The position numbers and the translations under genes were made by a program. Of a stretch of DNA of 64,000 nt, positions 34,801 to 45,108 are shown piece after piece (position 1 is the stretch's first letter; the number at the start of each line of letters is the position of its first letter). The notes beneath the pieces were generated by a model. It saw only the letters and a program-made list of their open reading frames with translations. It searched no databases and was not told the DNA's origin. The stretch comes from Litsea cubeba (Eukaryota; Streptophyta; Magnoliopsida; Laurales; Lauraceae): contig CM022953.1 of NCBI GenBank assembly GCA_012931725.1, positions 24,946,534-25,010,533 of the forward strand, given 5' to 3'.

Positions 34801-36542
34801 ATAGAAGGGCGACGAGCCTGAAAGTATAAAAGCCTGAACTCCTCAGACTGCCCCTCGAGGACGCTGTCATCGGGCATAAACTCCTCATAGAGTTTGCCGA
34901 GAATGTGGCACATCCCGGTGAATAGCGCTCAGCTCCTTCAAAGAAAAACCAATCTCACACCATTCGTCACAACGAAGGTATTGGTTTTGTTGGGAGAAAT
35001 GACTCCAGCATAGCCACGAAGGCCTCGTCGGGAAAAGATCAGGGTCTCCCTACAGGCGCGGACCGCATCAAAAATCCCGGCTTCCTTCAAAACGGCGCCA
35101 CCCAACAGCAGGACGCGCTCAGTCCACGACTTCCACTCGGAGGTCAGCATTGTGAAACAACCTCGAGAGTCGAAAAAGGCTTGATCCAATTGCTGCCGTC
35201 ACCTCTGAAAATACCAAGGCCCACTGGTCTCAAATCTACCCGACGGATAATCAGAGCCCTGGTAGCCGCTGGATGCATCAACAGGTCCATGTCAACATGC
35301 GACCTCCTTCCGTATATACAGGAGAACCGCCGACAAAAACCCCGGTCTTGATTACATTTTGTTCCTTCTCACCCAGCTTGGAGGATCTTCCCTCTTAGGG
35401 CACGTGGGTGCAAGGCTCAGAATCGAGACGATGCGATCAAACATCGACCGGGTAGTAACAGTCTTCTTCTCACCATCTGCTGTGAAGGAAAACTGAAAAC
35501 ATCTCCTCTGGTATGTCATGTCATCAGGGACTGCATCACCAAAGAAGAAGGTAGGCTTGGGCAAAACGCTCTGATCTTCCATCACCCATGGACGACTGCT
35601 TACCATGATCTTATAGAATTCCTCTCCCTTGAGAGTGATCAGTCGCTGCCTCATCTCATCTCTGTTGAGGGAGTCGCACTCTTCCAGATTTCTCTCAACA
35701 TACTGGACCTTCTCGAAAGCCTGCTGAACGGCCGGATTAGAAGATCTAGAAGATCGACGAGGTACGCTTGTAGCAGGCTCTTTACCCTTGTTCGCTCTGG
35801 AGGAACCACCTGAAAAGGATGGAAAAGAAAAAGATCAAACTATCAAAATGACAGAATCTCGCTAAAAAAAATCTGGCGAAATTTTGACATGATGACGGGG
35901 CAATTCCGAAAAAAAGGAACTATCCCGAAAGAAATAGAAAGCTTGAAGATGGGCTCAACATCGCTGCGAGCTCCGAAACTCCAAACTTTCGAAACCTAAA
36001 AGTCTCCGCAAAATCAGGAAGGGCTCAACATCACTGCGAGCTCCAAGTTCCCAAATTTGCAAAAACTTTCAGGTATGCTATCACATCATGCTACAAATTT
36101 AATTTACAAATTAAAGGCATGCATGAACATCTAGATTTGCGAAAAAAAAATGCATTATCATGATGAGCAAAAAAAAAAAAAAAGAAACGAAACTCTCTCA
36201 AAAAAAAAGGGGAGGGAAAGAAAAAAAAAAGAAAAAGAAAAAAAAATGATGAGGGCTGGCCCACAGGGCGTGGCCCACAGCGGCCAGGCCACGTGGCCGT
36301 ACGGCCAGATCCGTACGGATCTGTCCGTACGGCCCACACAAAAAAAAAAACATGAAAAAAAAAAAGAAAAGAAAGCAAAAAAAAAAAAAAAAACCGTGTA
36401 AAAAAAAAAGGGAGGCAAACACGTGGAAAAGAAAAAAAAAAAAAGAAGAAGAAAAGAAAAGAAAGAAACAACAAAAAAAAAGAACTTTATTTTTTTCCTA
36501 CAATGGAGTTTTCTTGGAAAAGAAGAACTTACTTGAAGCCAT
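31867..36542 (-). pseudogene. Copy B antisense gene, five exons, plant-mobile-domain-like
   Basis: Minus-strand gene inside the retrotransposon. Exons: E1 ends 36533 (ATG at 36542-36540, MAS), E2 35809-33279, E3 33182-33069, E4 32987-32877, E5 32801-31867 (stop). Introns (36532-35810, 33278-33183, 33068-32988, 32876-32802) all begin GT and end AG, and codon phases fit at every joint. E2 starts GSSRANKGKEP, has a middle part with LAVYLTYWLGEAVF...IRPHCIFPACQMAFGEQLALVPALY (34300-34600) that resembles the plant mobile domain, and ends in a Lys/Arg-rich tract (SSKKRARRSKRRR) that could be a nuclear signal. E3-E4 are acidic. E5 is predicted coiled coil (residues about 170-290 of this exon). E2 carries frameshifts and stops (near 35350, 35280, 34940, 34750 and 33720), so this copy is dead. 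Tat elements with antisense extra frames are known; function is not. Confidence 0.8.
36150..36480. other. Purine-rich block with CGTACG palindromes in antisense intron 1
   Basis: Long A/G runs on the plus strand surround a GC-rich island. The island has GGCCGTACGGCC (36295-36306) and AGATCCGTACGGATCT (36307-36322), perfect palindromes of 12 and 16 bp, then another CCGTACGG. In copy A one GGCCGTACGGCC remains at 43758-43769. It lies inside the first intron of the antisense gene. Frames here are low complexity and are not genes. Confidence 0.7.
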
Positions 36543-36663
36543 TGATGGAGAAGAAGAAGAAAACTCTTGAAGATCTTGAAGAAGAAAAGCTCTTGGTCTT
36601 GAAGCCCTCTTGAGATTATTACAAAAGAAAGTAATAAGAGCAAGAGATCCAACCTTCTCTTTG

Positions 36664-36671
36664 CTTTTATA
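36664..36671 (-). promoter_or_regulatory. TATA box of the antisense gene, copy B
   Basis: On the minus strand the sequence reads CTCTATAAAAGCAAAGAG. TATAAAAG lies 122 bp upstream of the antisense ATG; in copy A the distance is also 122 bp (44051-44058). The leader between them is T/C-rich, as in plant 5' UTRs. Supports a promoter separate from the LTR. Confidence 0.7.
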
Positions 36672-36699
36672 GAGGAGAGCAAACCAAAGAAGGAAAGAA

Positions 36700-37090
36700 G
36701 AAAGAGGTAAGTGTTACTAATTAGTAACCTTACCAAAAGAAAGAGATTAGAAAGATTCTTTCCAAAAGAAAGATATCTTGAAGGATTTTCTCCCAAAAAT
36801 CAATCTATGACGGATTCTTTCCCAAAAGAAAGATATCTTGAGATATCCTATCCCAAAATAAAGGGATCTTGAGAGATTTTCTCCTAAAAGATATAATCTA
36901 TGACGGATTCTTTCCCAAAAGAAAGATATCTTGAGATATTCTATCCCAAAATAAAGGGATCATGAGAGATTCTCTCCAAGTAAAGATATTCTTAGATATT
37001 CTCTATCCAAATGAGATATTTTTGGATATTCTTTACAAAAATGACACCATATGAGATCTAAGCCATTTCAAAAGCTTAAGGTCCCATGGG
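36700..37090. repeat. Degenerate repeats upstream of the antisense promoter
   Basis: Repeated phrases of 50-60 bp built from TTCTTTCCCAAAAGAAAGAT, ATCTTGAGATATTCT and AAATAAAGGGATC, in several imperfect copies from about 36740 to 37040. Copy A has a similar but shorter set at 44140-44370. Lies 5' of the antisense TATA box. No gene. Confidence 0.65.
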
Positions 37091-37350
37091 TTAGCCCATA
37101 TGAGCCAGGTTTGACCACCTAGGCACACACAAAAAAAAAAAAAAAAAGAGAAGAAAAAATTTTGGGCTTTTAGTCAAAGAGAAATCCCTCTTACCAAGAG
37201 CATACAAAAATGGTTCCATGCCTCTTTTGAGTTGATTGGACCATACAAAAGAAAATTCCAAGCCCCATGAGCTTCCAAAAATCAAACCATCCAGCCTCAT
37301 CTACCAAATTGAGCCAAAATCTTGAAATTGACATTCCATCAAACCAAATC

Positions 37351-37575
37351 TTGGTCCCCTAACTTGCCACATACAGCCTGTTAGGTCACAAGACCAAAAC
37401 CAAAAACCAAAACCTGATCCCCTAACTTGCCACATACAGCCTGTTAGGTCACAAGATCAAAACCAAATCTTGGTCCCCTAACTTGCCACATACAGCCTGT
37501 TAGGTCACAAGACCAAAACCAAAAACCAAAACCTGATCTCCTAACCTGCCACATATAGCCTGTTAGGTCACAAGG
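37351..37575. repeat. Four-copy repeat before the polypurine tract
   Basis: Four copies of a unit containing CCCCTAACTTGCCACATACA and GCCTGTTAGGTCACAAG, alternating between two spacer forms, so the period is about 55-65 bp. Copy A has four more diverged copies at 44661-44876. The unit lies about 225 bp before the PPT. Confidence 0.85.
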
Positions 37576-37798
37576 TCAAAACCCAAATCCACATCCCTGA
37601 TGTCATCTTCAAAACTTTGCCTCGAGATGGTACGTGATCCCTTTCACTACCATAAAATTCCCCTGGAAGCTCAAAAGGCTACAAATACCAAAAAGAAAGA
37701 CTGCTCAAAGACTCTTGGTCAAGTCACAGGCTCTCCTTCAAAAAAATCTCTTCGAGGCACATCGACTACAAAAGTTAAGCAACTCGCCGCTGTACCTC

Positions 37799-37807
37799 GA
37801 GGGGGCA
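37799..37807 (+). promoter_or_regulatory. Polypurine tract of copy B
   Basis: GAGGGGGCA two bases before the 3' LTR start, the place of plus-strand DNA priming. The same tract is at 45098-45106 before copy A's 3' LTR. Confidence 0.75.
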
Positions 37808-37809
37808 TT

Positions 37810-40103
37810 TGTTGACACCAAAAATGTCACTTTGCCTTTTCAAGATCCAAAGAGCTACATGAAGTCGCAACCTGCCATAAATAGGCAATGCTGCTTCCAA
37901 AAATCAAATCTTGTCAGAATCAAACAAAAACTGCAAGATTCTTCCAGACAGCCAAAAGAGGAGTACACAAGAAGTTTCAAGCCATTTCAAAATCATTTGG
38001 CCTAACTTCGCTTCTCCGACAGCCAAATCAGGCCTCTCGGCGGCAAAGCTCTCCGGGACCATGGTTTCCAAGACAGAACCTACGGATCATCTTAAAATGA
38101 CTCCAATAGGTTCCCTGTCAAATTTCAAGTCAATCGGACATCGGTTGACCACACATCAAACCGCGACTTCTTCATCGCGACAAAAAGCAAGTCTACAGGT
38201 GATAGGACCCCAAACGGCTTCAAAACTCAAACAAAAGCCTATGGTTGGTCTTATTTATTGCTCAGGAGGCTTCACACCAAATTTCAGGTCATTCCGACAT
38301 CGTTTGACCCAGTTTCAGCTTCTGACGAGAAATCAGCAGCTCTGCGCGACAAAGTCTTCGGCTTTCTCAGGAAATTGGAAACTTTGCAAAATAAAATGCA
38401 AGGATTCTCATCAGGTTTCCTACAAAGAAATTAGGCCAATAAATGGTCAAAATGTCAAGGAAAAGTACAGAAGAAAAAAGAAGAAAAAAAAAGCAAAAAC
38501 GGACGCAAAACGGGACACGAAAGGGGGAAAACCCCCCTAGGGTCGCAGACCCCTGCGACCCTGGGCCAGGGTCGCCGGCGACCTTGGACCCCGGGGTCGC
38601 CGGGAAAGCCCCGGAAACCCCGGTTTTCGCCGTTTTTTCGCGATTCGAGGAGCCCAGCCTCTGGTACTTTCCAAAATTCATGCTTTTGAGACACCAAGTC
38701 CTCTGACATCCGTCCAAAACACGGGTAAATCATCAAGAGTATCGAAGACAGTATTGATCGCCACCCGGTCAACCAAAAAAGTGTGCTTTCCACCCGACCG
38801 ATCGAGAAATTGACAGGACAGATGGCACCGACCCGCTGTTGGCAACAAACACCTGAAATTACATGGTCATCTGATGTCGATCTACATGAAGATCCATCGA
38901 TGATCATCGACAGAAGAATTCCAAAAGACGTGGCACGGCCCGCGACTCTTCAGCTGCTCGGCGACCACTTAATGCGATTAATTGACTAACTTTATTACAG
39001 TCATTAATCCATTTCTTTGGACGGCCCAATCAGAAGCAAGCATTCGGGAGTTACAAGTCAAGAAATTCATGGCATTTAACCCATGAAACTCCTCCCATCA
39101 TGGCGATTAAAGGCGATTAAATGCCCTCAATCTCCTCCGGCCAATCAGAAGCCAAGAAAAAGGAGTTACAAAATAAACAATTCAATTTTGTAACTCCTCC
39201 CATTATGCGGCTTAATGACAATAAAAGCCCATAAACCCACCTAAAAGGCTACCTAAAAGCCTATAAATAGGAGGGCTCTCCAAGAAGAAAAAAAACAACG
39301 AACATCAACAGACAGCAGTCAGAAATCCAGAGAAAAGAAAAAGAGAGAAAACTCTACGGAAGTTCTACACCGGCCACCGCAACAAGGTGACAAAAGTCCC
39401 TTGGGGGGTACCCCCCCCCCCAAGGTCCTTGCCTTCTCCACCTGCCTCCAATGGCTTAGATATGGCTTTTCAGCCCGTCTACTCGGCTTTTTATTGGACA
39501 TAGGACCTTCCTTTGGTCTTTGTCCTCTAAAAACCCGAGGTTATAGCCAAGCCAAGCGAATCAATAGCATCCTCTGTTCTCATCTGCATGGATGATGGCG
39601 AAGTCCACATATGGCTTGCGACCGTCAATCTAAACGAGTCCCCCACAATCTCCTGAGAAGTTAGATCCTCCTTTTCTTGCTTTTCATTGTAGTTTGTATT
39701 TTTTTAAAAGAGACAAAAATCACAATTCTTGTCTTTCATTATTGATAAGGATTGTAAATCGGCTATAAACGCCAAAATCGGCTATAAACGCCAAAAATCG
39801 GCTATAAACGCCAAAATCGGCTATAAATGCCAAAAAATCGCCTTTCAAGGCAAACTAAGAAAATGTCTCTTTTCTTAAATATATGTGCAATGGAAAACTT
39901 GAAAGAAGTTGATTTCCTTTTTACTTGCGAAGGTTGATCTCCGAATCACCACTTGCAATTCCAAGTAAAATAGAAAATCTGGCACACCCACAAAAAAAGA
40001 AATGTTGATGCACGCCCCTGCCCCCCGGTTACGAAAGGGTCGGACCCGACGGACTCCCACGTCCGCCGACCTCGGTAGAACCGAGCAGGAGCGCGGTCCA
40101 TCA
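37810..40103 (+). repeat. 3' LTR of copy B
   Basis: Starts TGTTGACACC and ends GGTCCATCA. Nearly identical to 17007-19272; main differences are about twenty substitutions and an extra block of about 25 bp around 38575-38600. TATA box at 39262-39269. Followed directly by the ATTTT duplication and copy A spacer. Confidence 0.92.
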
Positions 40104-40108
40104 ATTTT
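40104..40108. repeat. Right target site duplication of copy B (ATTTT)
   Basis: Matches 17002-17006. After it the copy A spacer resumes with GTCGATACTTGC, completing the box interrupted by copy B. Confidence 0.9.
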
Positions 40109-41190
40109 GTCGATACTTGCAAAATCCAAAACCGTGGAGATGCAACGTTTCAGTTGATATCCACAACCTAAATTCCAAAGGTTCGAAAAAACCTAAAAAA
40201 ACCGTGGAGATGCAACATTTCAGTTGATATCCACAACCCAAATTTCAAAGGATCGAAAAAACCTAAAAACCATGGAGACGCAACATTTCAGTTGATATCC
40301 ATATCCCAAAGGTTCGAGAAAACCACGAATTTCAAAAATCGTGGGGAAACGACATCAAGTCAGTACCCACAAAACCAAAATTTTTTAATAGCAAGGATGC
40401 GACATTCCATCGATACTTGCACCCAAATTCACGAGGATGCGACATTCCATCGATACTCGCAACCGAATGAGCAAGGATGCGACATTCCATTGATACTTGC
40501 AAGACCATTCAGCAGGGAGGCGACTTTTAGTCGATACTTGCATTTTTGAAAACCAAACCGGCTATAGATGCCACCAAAACCGGCTATCAATGCCACAAAA
40601 TCGGCTTCCATGCCACAAACAAAATCTGGCTCCCATGCCAAAACAATCATTTGACAAAAGATTTTCACAAAATGACAAGCTTTTGATCAAATCCCATTTA
40701 GCAATTACTTTTATCACAAAAAGATTTAAGTGAGCGTAGGGAAAACAAAAAAAAAATCATCCCATTTAGCAATTACTTTTATCACAAAAAGATTTAAGTG
40801 AGCATAGGGAAAACAAAAAAAAAAGCATCCCATTTAGCAATTACTTTTCTCACAAAAAAGATTTAAGTGAGCGTAGGGAAAACAAAAAAAAAGGCATCCC
40901 ATTTAGCAATTACTTTCATCACAAAAAGATTTAAGTGAGCGTAGGGAAAATAAAAAAAAAAGAGTACCAAAAAATACATGTGGTACCAAAATAAAAAGAA
41001 AGTGTTCACAAGCACTACAAAAAAAAAAGAGTACCAAAAAATACATGTGGTACCAAAAAAAAAAAAAAGAAAGTGTTCACAAGCACTACAAAAAAAAGAA
41101 AAGTACCAAAAAAATACAAGTGGTACCAAAAAAAAAGAAGGATAGTTTCTGTTACAAAAAAAAATAAAAATAAAAATAAAAAAATAGGAG
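40109..41190. repeat. Copy A spacer repeats
   Basis: Continues the GTCGATACTYGC box array (to about 40545), a short GGCTATMRATGCCA set (about 40557-40640), four copies of a 60-65 bp unit with CATCCCATTTAGCAATTAC and AAGTGAGCGTAGGG (40690-40950), and repeats with GTACCAAAAAATACATG and GTGTTCACAAGCACTAC. Non-coding. Copy numbers differ from copy B, so the arrays expand and shrink quickly. Confidence 0.8.
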
Positions 41191-41191
41191 C

Positions 41192-43929
41192 TCAACCAAA
41201 AATGGTCTCCAACCAAGAGTTCAGCTCCTCAAGCAAACTTTTGGCCTCAGCCGTCAGGGATTCCAAAGCACGCTTCTTCAGGAACTTGCCATGAGATGCT
41301 GGAGAATGCTGCAATCCTCCTTTCACACCGGGAAGCTTATCCCGAGCAGTTCGCCATTGTTTGTTCTCTTCAGACTTCCTTTCAAGAACTCGATCGGCAT
41401 CTGCAACCCGGCGAGTTAGAGCACTCTCCCTGTTGCGAGCCTCTGTTATTGCAGCCCACTTGGCAGCGACTTGTGCCTGCAGATGCTTAAGACGTTTCTT
41501 GGCCTCATCGACCTCCCTATCAAGGATGTTAAGGTCATGTGTCAGCCCAATGATGGCTAGGTCTTCTAAGTTCTTCTCTCGGACTATCTGCTTCCTGCTT
41601 TGTGTAGCCTCATCCACGTTAGACTGAGCCTTATCCGCAGGGTTTAGGAACATCTTCTTGAAGAACTCGTCGTCAGGAAAACCCATGGTCTCAATCCATT
41701 TGTCACCCAGCTCAATGATCCTATCAACGATCGCCCTGGCACCTTTGACATCCAGACCAGCCTCTTTGGCATCACTGAGAATCTCCTGCACATGTTGGAT
41801 CATGCCAAATCCGGCATCTAAGTGCCCAGCAAGGAGAGTCTCAATCCAAGAGCTCAGAACCCGCACTACCACCTTCTTCGCGAAGAGAAGAGATGGCCCA
41901 GCTGAAGATTCGCCCCGCTCCATCGGTCGGCTGCCCATGTCATGCCCCGTTGGAAGAGGAACAAAAGAACTCTTTCCAGTTGGAGCTGCTGGAGGAGGAA
42001 TTTCAGCACGAGGTATCTCCTCAACAATGTCAGAACTGGTCCCATGAGTCTCTACCTCTGGATCGACCTCTGGCATCCCTTGCTCTGGTTCTGAAGGAAG
42101 CGACGGACTCTCCTCTGTCACCTCAAAACCTGCCAAAGAAACACAAAAAGGTATGAATATGATCCTGTTTGAAAATCATTATCAGGGTTATTACTACAAA
42201 ATACCTTCTTCGACGACTGGCGGAGCACTATCTTCCTCCATGAACTCATCGGAAGCATCATCAACATTTGCGTCCATCGATGGTTCAAAGTCATCGGAAT
42301 CCTGTGGCAAGTCAGCTGACAAGAAAAATGTTGGCAAACCAAGTCACAGACAAAAAAAGAGAAGAAAGCAAAAGAAGTCATACCAATCGAAGATTCTGGA
42401 TTCACTCCAGAGTCCCTCGGTTCTTCTTCGGGTGCCCCGACATGATCCGTCACCACCTCATCAGTTGGAACCTCAGGCATCACCAATTCTTCCTCTACTA
42501 AAAAAAAAGAAGAAGAAAAGCAGAAACAAGAAGCAAATCAAAACATGGAAAAATCCCATGAAAAGAAATGGAAAGAGAAAAAGGAAGAATCATACCTTCA
42601 CTGACGGTCTCTTCTTCCCGGCTTCCTTCAAAACGGTGCCACCAATCAGCAGGACGCGATCAGTCCACGACTTCCACTCGGAGTCAGCATTGAAACGGCC
42701 ACGAAGTCAAAAAGGCTTTATCCAATTGCTGCCGTCACCGCTGAAAATACCAAGGCCCACTGGTCTCAAATCGACCGACGGATAATCAGAACCCTGGTAG
42801 CCGCTGGATGGCATCAACAGGTCCATGTCAACAGGCGACCTCTCCGTATATCCAGGAGAACCGCCAACAAAAACCCCGGTCTTGATTACATTTGTCCTTC
42901 GCACCCAGCTTGGAGGATCTTCCCTCTTAGAGCACGTGGGGGCAAGGCTCATGATCGAGACAATGCGATCAAACGTCGACCGGGTAGCAACAGTCTTCTT
43001 CTCACCATCTGCTATGAAATAAAACTGAAAACATCTCCTCTGGTATGTCATGTCATCAGGGACGGCATCACCAAAGAAGAAGGTAGGCTTGGGTAAAACA
43101 CTCTGATCTCCCATCACCCATGGACAACTGCTTACCATGATCTTATAGAATTCCTCTCCCTTGAGAGCGATCAGTCGCTGCCTTATCTCATCTCTGTTGA
43201 TGGAGTCACATTCTTCCAGATTTCTCTCAACATACTGGACCTTCTCAAAGGCCTGCTGAACGGCCGGATTAGAAGATCTGGCAGATCGACGAGGTATGCT
43301 TGTAGTAGGCTCTTTACCCTTGTTCGTTCTGGAAGAACCACCTGCAAAGGATGGAAAAGAAAACGATCAGACATCAAAATGACAGAATCTCGCTAAAAAA
43401 AAATCTGGCGAAATTTTGACATGATGACGGGGCAATTCCGAAGAAAAGGAACTATCCCGAAAGAAATAGAAAGCTTGAAGATGGGCTCAACATTGCTGTG
43501 AGCTCCGAAACTCCTAACTTTCGAAACCTCAAAGTCTCCGCAAAATCAGAAAGGGCTCAACATCGCTGCAATTCCCAAATTTGCGAAAACTTTCAGGTAT
43601 GCTATCACATCATGCTACAATTCAATTTACAAAAAAATATACATGCACGAACATCTTGGTTAAAAAAAATGCATTATCATGATGAGCAAACAAAAAAAAA
43701 GAAACTTTCTCAAAAAAAAATAGAGAAAGAAAGAAAAGAAAAAGGGGCTGGCCCACAGGCCGTACGGCCCACCAAAAAAAAAGAAAGAAAAAAAATGGTG
43801 TGAAAAAAAAAGAAGCAAACACCTGGAAAAGAAAAAAAAATAAAAGAAAAGAAAGAAACAAAAAAAAAGAAAGAACTTTTTTTTCCTACAATGGAGTTTT
43901 CTTGAAAAAGGGAACTTACTTGAAGCCAT
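41192..43929 (-). pseudogene. Copy A antisense gene with 1.78-kb internal deletion
   Basis: Same five-exon plan as in copy B: ATG at 43929-43927 with GTAAGT after TCA-A, E2 43341-42596, E3 about 42497-42384, E4 42315-42205, E5 42129-41192. All donors are GT and acceptors AG, and the phases match copy B. E2 is open from its start to WIKPF near 42707 without the frameshifts seen in copy B, so the N-terminal part here shows the older reading. At about 42619 it jumps to the end of E2: compared with copy B, bases equivalent to 33302-35079 are missing, with CGGCTTC present at both old borders. This removes the plant-mobile-domain-like part and the basic tract. E5 (coiled coil, ending NSWLETIFG) is intact. 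The gene is not functional. Confidence 0.8.
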
Positions 43930-44050
43930 TGATGGAGAAGAAGAAGAAAAGTCTTGAAGATCTTAAAGAAGAAGAACTCTTGGTCTTGAAGCCCTCTTGG
44001 GATTGTTGCAAAAGAAAGTAATAAGAGCAAGAGATCCAACCTCTTCCTTG

Positions 44051-44058
44051 CTTTTATA
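44051..44058 (-). promoter_or_regulatory. TATA box of the antisense gene, copy A
   Basis: TATAAAAG on the minus strand, 122 bp upstream of the antisense ATG, in the same context as copy B. Confidence 0.7.
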
Positions 44059-44660
44059 GAAGAGAGCAAACCAAAGAAGGAAAGAAGAAATAGGTAAGAG
44101 TTACTAATTAGTAACCTTACCAAAAGAAAGAAATTAGAAAGATTTTTTCCCAAAACAAAGATATTTTGAGGGATTCTCTCTAAAAAAGAAATCAATGAGA
44201 GATTTTCTCCTAAAAGATAGGATCAATGAAATATTCTTTCCCAAAGGAAGATATCTTGACATATTCTCTCCCAAAATAAAGGGAACATGAGACATTCTCT
44301 CCAAGTAAAGATATTTTTAGATATTCTCTATCCAAAGGAGATATTTTTAGATATTCTTTACAAAAATGACACCATATGAGATCTAAGCCATTCCAAAAAG
44401 CTTAAGGTCCCATGGGTTAGCCCATATGAGCCAGGTTTGACCACCCAGGCAAAAAAAAAAAAATTTGGGCTTTTAGTCAAAGAGAAATCCCTCTTACCAA
44501 GAGCATATAAAAATGATTCCATGCCTCTTTTGAGTTGATTCGACCATACAAAGAGAATTCCAAGCCCCATGAGCTTCCAAAAACCAAACCATCCAGCCTC
44601 ATTTACCAAATTGAGCCAAAATCTTGAAATTGACATTCCACAAAAATCCAAACCAAATCC

Positions 44661-44876
44661 TGGTCCCCTAACTTGCCACATACAGCTTGTTAGGTCACAA
44701 GACCAAAACCAAAAACCAAAACCTGATCCCCTAACTTGCCACATATAGCCTGTTAGTTCACAAGATCAAAACAAAAATTGATCCCCCAACATTCCACATA
44801 CAGCTTGTTGGGTCACACGGTCAAAACCAAATCTGACCCCCTAACCTGCCACATACAGCCTGTTAGGTCACAAGGT
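44661..44876. repeat. Four-copy repeat before copy A polypurine tract
   Basis: Four diverged copies of the unit with CCCCTAACTTGCCACATACA and TGTTAGGTCACAAG, as in 37351-37575 of copy B. One copy reads GATCCCCCAACATTCCAC, showing the greater age of copy A. Confidence 0.8.
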
Positions 44877-45097
44877 TAAAACCCAAATCCACATCCCTGA
44901 TGTCATCTTCAAAACTTTGCCTCGAGATGGTACGTTATCCCTTTCACTACCATAAAATTCCCCTGGAAGCTCAAAAGGCTACAAATACCAAAAAGAAAGG
45001 CTGCTCAAAGACTCTTGGTCAAGTCACTAGCTCTCCTTCACAAAATCTCTTCGAGGCACATCGACTACAAAAGTTAAGCAACTCGTCGCTGCAACTC

Positions 45098-45106
45098 GAG
45101 GGGGCA
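45098..45106 (+). promoter_or_regulatory. Polypurine tract of copy A
   Basis: GAGGGGGCA two bases before the TG of the 3' LTR, identical to that of copy B. Confidence 0.75.
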
Positions 45107-45108
45107 TT

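Larger units (their letters stand above)
17007..40103 (+). mobile_element. Complete Tat-lineage Ty3/gypsy retrotransposon, copy B (23.1 kb)
   Basis: Full-length element with LTRs at 17007-19272 and 37810-40103, PBS at 19276, tandem-repeat leader, gag, pol, repeat-rich spacer, antisense gene, polypurine tract at 37799 and flanking ATTTT duplication. The presence of a second, archaeal-type RNase H between RNase H and integrase places it in the Tat group (Retand/Ogre relatives). Very large size, a long leader and a long 3' region with an antisense frame are known in that group. By eye the two LTRs differ at about twenty positions plus one indel of roughly 25 bp over 2.27 kb, so insertion was recent relative to copy A. 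Pol holds one stop and one frameshift, gag has an out-of-frame join, and a stop separates gag from pol, so this copy is probably not autonomous. Confidence 0.92.

Noticed and set aside
36091..36796. Phe-rich minus-strand frames of 127 and 212 residues
   Set aside because: Produced by A/G-rich simple sequence in the first intron of the antisense gene; low complexity.
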